Shown: positions 7,017-10,183 of the stretch, one piece after another
How positions within the stretch are numbered: the first letter of the stretch is position 1
How the letters are laid out: each line of letters begins with the position of its first letter
NCBI GenBank assembly: GCA_007128675.1
Contig: SKWY01000046.1
Location: 1 to 10,183, forward strand
Reading direction: 5' to 3'
DNA from: Deltaproteobacteria bacterium
Lineage (GTDB): Bacteria; Myxococcota; Myxococcia; SLRQ01
DNA length: 10,183 bases
Notes under the pieces: generated by a model
What the model was told of the DNA's origin: nothing
Seen by the model: only the letters and a program-made list of their open reading frames with translations
The model's database searches: none
Program-made: the position numbers and the translations under genes

Positions 7017-8672
7017 TCAGTCTTTGTCTTCTGCCGATCGATCCAAGTCCACTATGCGGGTTTTGCCGAGGTAATCTTTTGTCTCATAACGTGTGATTCG
7101 GCCGATCTTGCGAACGATCTCGGCCATCCTCTCGCTCTCACGGAAGATTATGTCGATAGCCCTGTGATTGGGATCTCCTTCGGGGATACGTCGTTTGAGG
7201 AGTTCCGCGTAACCCATGACGGAAGTGAGGGGTTGGTTGAGCTCGTGAGCTGTCGTTCCGGCTAGCTCCGCGATCATCACTTGCTTTTCGGTGCGCATGA
7301 GACGGTCTTGAGCTCTGGAGAGCTTCTCCTCGATTCGTAGCTTGTCACGCATGTCGGTCAGAATTCCCACGGTTGCGATCTCCTTTCCGTCCTCATAGAG
7401 AATCGCGCCGGATAGGGTTACGGGAATTCGTTCACCATCTTTCGAAATGATGTGAACCGGATGCTCTTCGAGACGACCTTCTCCGCCGCTCTCCGCGGCG
7501 CGAAGCGCGGCCATCACATCTCTCGCATCGTCATAATAGATGTCTCTTACATCCAATTGATCGACCGCCTCTTCTCTTGAGTGACCTAGCACTCGCTCGG
7601 CCGCCTTGTTCCAAACACGTACCTTCCCTCGCATATCCGCCGCGACGATCGCGTTGGCGGATGAATCAATCAGGTTCTCCAGAAGGTCGGTGGTATTTCG
7701 TAGCTCCGTCTCGATTTGGCGAAGATCGGCCACCTCCTTTTCGGCTACTGCCTTCTCAGCCGTTGCTCGTGCCGACTGCTGATGAATCCGCTGGAACATT
7801 TGCGCATTGCGCAGCGCCACGGCGGTGACATGGGCGACCGTATTGGCTACTCGAAGCATGCTGCTCGAAAACGGACCACGTGCTCTGGAGGCGCGTAGAA
7901 AGAGGACACCCATGGGGCCCTCTTGCTGCTGGAGAGGCAGGACGGCGAGCATGTTCACGCCTTTGGCGGATAGAGTATCCTCGACCGTCGCGAGAAGGGG
8001 GTGCCCCTGAGTTTCCTCGATGACCAGGGGCTCGCCCGTGCGAAGCACCGCCTGGATCTCGGGGTACCTAGTGAGATCTACCTCTAGATTCTCCAATAGC
8101 TCATTGTCACTGGCGGCCAGCACCAGCCCGCGCTTGGCTCCTTCGTCCGCCAGGACAATCGAACAGCGGTCGATTCCGAGAGTGCCCGCGACCTCGGAGA
8201 CCAGCTGGAAGAGAACTTCCTCAATGTTCATTGTGCCGGCCAGCCGACGTGAGAGGCTCAGGATGAGCTCTAGATCACGGCTCTGCGAGGCGAGGGCACG
8301 CTTCAGTCTCGAGCTATCAAGGAGCGCCCGGATCCGAGCCATAAGCATACGGCTGGATGCGGGAAGACGAAGGAGATCCTCTACACCAGCCACTATGGAC
8401 TCTGGGATAGCATCCTCGTTGCCATGGCGTATTAGGCCCAGTATGGACGTCCCCTCGCGTGATCGCAGTTTATCGAATAGCTCGACCTCGATCATTTCAA
8501 GGTCGAGAATGAGCAGCGAATCCTGGGGTTGCGAGGAGACAAGAGAGAGGCAATGGCCTCCATCCCTCGCCTCGAGTACGGAAAGATCCATCTCTTGTTC
8601 AGCGGAACGGAGGACGTCCAGCAGGACCTCGTCCCCGCAGAGCACTACCAAGCGCCGGATGTCTTCTCCCAT
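7017..8672 (-). CDS. REC-GAF-PAS-HisKA protein lacking an ATPase domain
   Basis: A 551-residue cytoplasmic protein. In order: a degenerate receiver domain (5-120), a GAF domain (134-292), a coiled-coil stretch (295-330), a PAS domain (328-445) and a HisKA domain with His476 in TAHELNQPLTS (473-483). It stops about 20 residues after the HisKA helices, with no N, G1 or G2 box, so it cannot bind ATP itself. The stop is clean: the next gene begins 19 bases later with its own N-terminal domain, so this is not an obvious frameshift. In the receiver, Asp57 (LLILDLEM) is kept, but one of the paired acidic residues is Gly13, the usual Thr/Ser position is altered, and the conserved Lys is Arg102. The DHp domain might be phosphorylated in trans, perhaps by the full kinase next door, or serve as a scaffold. 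The ATG at 8672 has only a weak GGAAG. There are 104 bases between it and the upstream gene, room for a second promoter though none is convincing. Confidence 0.9.
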   Translation of the reverse strand: MGEDIRRLVVLCGDEVLLDVLRSAEQEMDLSVLEARDGGHCLSLVSSQPQDSLLILDLEMIEVELFDKLRSREGTSILGLIRHGNEDAIPESIVAGVEDLLRLPASSRMLMARIRALLDSSRLKRALASQSRDLELILSLSRRLAGTMNIEEVLFQLVSEVAGTLGIDRCSIVLADEGAKRGLVLAASDNELLENLEVDLTRYPEIQAVLRTGEPLVIEETQGHPLLATVEDTLSAKGVNMLAVLPLQQQEGPMGVLFLRASRARGPFSSSMLRVANTVAHVTAVALRNAQMFQRIHQQSARATAEKAVAEKEVADLRQIETELRNTTDLLENLIDSSANAIVAADMRGKVRVWNKAAERVLGHSREEAVDQLDVRDIYYDDARDVMAALRAAESGGEGRLEEHPVHIISKDGERIPVTLSGAILYEDGKEIATVGILTDMRDKLRIEEKLSRAQDRLMRTEKQVMIAELAGTTAHELNQPLTSVMGYAELLKRRIPEGDPNHRAIDIIFRESERMAEIVRKIGRITRYETKDYLGKTRIVDLDRSAEDKD

Positions 8673-8776
8673 GACTTCCGGAGGATATCATGGTCACGGC
8701 TTGTCTCGCCTACAATCCAGTGACAGACATGGCCAAGACCTCTTCCGTCCCCACCCAAGAGTCCGCGGAGGACGAG

Positions 8777-9376
8777 TTAGAGGCGTCGACCTAGCGTCCA
8801 CCAGTAACGCTGCTCTCGTCTCAATAAGGGAAGGAGGATGCTTCGATCGTTGCGTAGAACCGATACGTGCACCCGATCGGGACCGGAAGAGCCGACAATA
8901 CCCGCCCCCGTGTTCGGAGGCTGTTTGGCCCAGCGCTCGATTCGGAGGATATGAGGCCCTTCGGTGCGCGGAGTGAACTCTGTGACTCTACGGCCGTTGC
9001 TTCGAATGAGATCACTTTCGTTGAAAAGAACCCAGCCCTCGGGAGAGGTTACAGTCCAACGCAAGGCCAGTAGCTGTGGATAGGTCGAGAGAACGACGGT
9101 ATGCGGGACCCCTGCTTGCTCTACTTCGAAAGTGAACTCGGGAAGGCCTCCCTTCCTCGCTCGCGGGTGAGCTTTGTCCGTATCCAGGCTCACGTTTCTT
9201 GCCGATACCACCACTTCGCCGCGAAGCGCCAGGTAGTCCACAAGAACGAGTATCGATAGAAGGGCGGCGAGCCCCCCAGCGATCCAACCAACGAGAACCC
9301 ATGGAGATCTTCTGATTACCTGCTCTTTTGGGCCGCGAGGATATCCTATCCTTTGAAGGTTTGCTTGTCGTCGCAC
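8777..9376 (-). CDS. Single-pass membrane protein of unknown function
   Basis: A 199-residue protein with a basic 25-residue N-terminal cytoplasmic segment, one clear membrane helix (about 26-50, WVLVGWIAGGLAALLSILVL), then about 150 residues outside the membrane. No cleavable signal peptide is evident, so it should be an N-in anchored protein. The outer part alternates hydrophobic strands (FTFEVEQAG, HTVVLSTYP, LRWTVTSPEGWVLF, HILRIERW), suggesting a beta-sandwich like small ligand-binding or structural domains, but I recognise no family. The start is a GTG with GAAGG four bases upstream. It lies 19 bases after the CheC stop, so it is in the same operon. Set between CheC and the two kinases, it could be a periplasmic sensor or anchor for the pathway; this is inference from position only. 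Confidence 0.75.
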   Translation of the reverse strand: MRRQANLQRIGYPRGPKEQVIRRSPWVLVGWIAGGLAALLSILVLVDYLALRGEVVVSARNVSLDTDKAHPRARKGGLPEFTFEVEQAGVPHTVVLSTYPQLLALRWTVTSPEGWVLFNESDLIRSNGRRVTEFTPRTEGPHILRIERWAKQPPNTGAGIVGSSGPDRVHVSVLRNDRSILLPLLRREQRYWWTLGRRL

Positions 9377-9395
9377 TCGCCTTCTCTCGTGACTG

Positions 9396-10040
9396 TTAGC
9401 TCTTCATCCCCAATTTGCGAAGGAATGAGCTGAGGCCGTTTGTTTTTGGGATGATGATTACAGTACCTTGAATTCCGGAAGCTTCCTTGATGGAAAGGCG
9501 GGTCTCCAGAACTAGAAGCTTTTCCTCGAGATTCGAGATCTCTTCCTCCTCTTGTACTCGCAAGCTTGCAAGCTGCTCGACGATACGATGGTTGGGATCG
9601 TGAATGAGCGTTGGTACAGAGGGAAGAAGAATCATTTCGCTGACTTTTCCCACAGCGTTCAGGAAAGCGGATCCGACGATGTTGCCGACCTCCATCAGAG
9701 CCGACTTGCCCATGTCGGAAAGCTCATGACTGTTCTCTGTTGCCGAGGATCCGGCAAGAATGCCGGCTAGATCTACAGCATCCCCGTTGGAGTAAGAGAG
9801 GAGTAGGTGGCCCTCAAAGCCACCACGAAGCGCGAGAAGAATGACTACTCGGGTCTCGTCGGGACCTCCGAGCAGAATCACGAGATCGGATAATGAGATT
9901 ATGGCCGACCGAGTCACCTCGAGATTTACGTGTCGGTTGGTCAGGAGTTGGGAAAGGGCTGTCGCCGCAGCTCCACAACCGATATTGTTCACCTCACGAA
10001 GGGCATCGAGTTGAAGCTCGGTAAGGCTGTTCGGATCCAT
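9396..10040 (-). CDS. CheC-type chemotaxis phosphatase
   Basis: A 214-residue cytoplasmic protein of the CheC/CheX/FliY phosphatase family, which removes phosphate from CheY-like receivers. Both active-site motifs of the form D/S-x3-E-x2-N are present: D12, E16, N19 in LDALREVNNIG and S113, E117, N120 in KSALMEVGNIVG. The remainder (LEEKLLVLETRLSI, then GTVIIIPKTNGLSSFLRKLG) follows the usual C-terminal strand and helix, with an extra charged, coiled-coil-like segment at about 152-178. Family members are about 200-210 residues, so it is full length. An ATG at 10106 would add 22 residues but overlaps the 3' end of the CheW-like gene and lacks a binding site. ATG 10040 follows AAGG at five bases. 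No CheD, which activates CheC in some bacteria, is visible. It lies between a CheW-like gene and the kinase genes and probably acts on a receiver in the same pathway. Confidence 0.88.
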   Translation of the reverse strand: MDPNSLTELQLDALREVNNIGCGAAATALSQLLTNRHVNLEVTRSAIISLSDLVILLGGPDETRVVILLALRGGFEGHLLLSYSNGDAVDLAGILAGSSATENSHELSDMGKSALMEVGNIVGSAFLNAVGKVSEMILLPSVPTLIHDPNHRIVEQLASLRVQEEEEISNLEEKLLVLETRLSIKEASGIQGTVIIIPKTNGLSSFLRKLGMKS

Positions 10041-10074
10041 GTCGGCCTTGTTCTCCTGTTGTCTCGAGGCTTTT

Positions 10075-10183
10075 TCAAGAGGCCGAGCGGCTCTTGGCTG
10101 TCTCATTCGGGGTTCTATCCAGTTTTACGGCCATCTGCATCAAGGATGAAATGTCGAGCACCAAAAGCGGGCTGCCGTCCGGA
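10075..10183 (-). CDS. CheW-like coupling protein, 3' end only
   Basis: Only the last 35 residues are inside the window, entering from the right edge. They begin PDGSPLLVLDISSLM, which looks like the final strand and helix of a CheW domain (typical pattern dG.LlLLLDlerLl), and end in a short polar tail and TGA. The reading was chosen because the other two frames on this strand stop early or give no family pattern. The protein may be a simple CheW or the end of a longer protein with a CheW domain, such as a CheA or CheV-like fusion. It ends 34 bases before the CheC start and is almost certainly in the same transcript. CheW domains tether kinases to receptors. Confidence 0.6.
   Translation of the reverse strand, partial: PDGSPLLVLDISSLMQMAVKLDRTPNETAKSRSAS

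Noticed and set aside
6354..7265. Plus-strand open frame of 303 codons
   Set aside because: It is antisense to two kinase genes with clear domains; the product is Ser/Arg-rich without family resemblance.
8020..8976. Plus-strand open frame of 318 codons
   Set aside because: It is antisense to the REC-GAF-PAS-HisKA gene and runs over the next gene's 3' end. The product is Ser/Arg-rich and low in complexity, typical of a mirror frame, and no domain is recognisable.
10041..10106. N-terminal extension of CheC to the ATG at 10106
   Set aside because: It overlaps the CheW-like 3' end, lacks a good ribosome site, and adds a charged segment outside the CheC domain.

Overview
The window looks like chromosomal DNA from a moderately GC-rich, Gram-negative-type bacterium. 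NagZ (recycling of cell-wall muropeptides), CheC/CheW-type chemotaxis proteins, a PilB/GspE N-terminal (MshEN) domain protein and many-domain PAS/GAF histidine kinases suggest a free-living, signalling-rich lineage of the deltaproteobacterial or Acidobacteriota kind. The phylum cannot be fixed from this sequence. No insertion sequence, phage gene, CRISPR array, tRNA or rRNA was found.

Layout. Positions 1-205 are non-coding as far as I can see and hold a marked inverted repeat at 30-89. From 3817 down to 206 (minus strand) runs a housekeeping-type operon: a circularly permuted YpsA-like SLOG protein, yajQ, rimO and nagZ. The first three genes are separated by only 11 and 3 bases. A 346-base divergent region (3818-4163) separates it from one plus-strand gene, an MshEN-domain protein (4164-5024) with a textbook Shine-Dalgarno and a GTG start. 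This region may also encode a 38-residue leader ORF on the minus strand.

From 10183 down to 5072 (minus strand) runs a second, signalling operon, entered part-way: the 3' end of a CheW-like gene, a complete CheC-type phosphatase with both active-site motifs, a single-pass membrane protein of unknown function, a REC-GAF-PAS-HisKA protein that has no ATPase domain, and a PAS-GAF-PAS histidine kinase that has one. The MshEN gene and this operon converge at 5025-5071.

How it may work together. The right-hand operon looks like a signalling pathway that borrows chemotaxis parts (CheW scaffold, CheC dephosphorylating a CheY-like partner) and joins them to two related cytoplasmic kinases, one apparently unable to bind ATP. 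The nearby MshEN protein belongs to a family with known c-di-GMP binders, and YajQ has been reported to bind c-di-GMP in Xanthomonas. A link to surface motility or pilus control is therefore plausible, but it is inference. The most unusual points are the kinase without a catalytic domain beside a complete paralogue, the unknown membrane protein embedded between CheC and the kinases, and the SLOG protein heading the rimO/nagZ operon.
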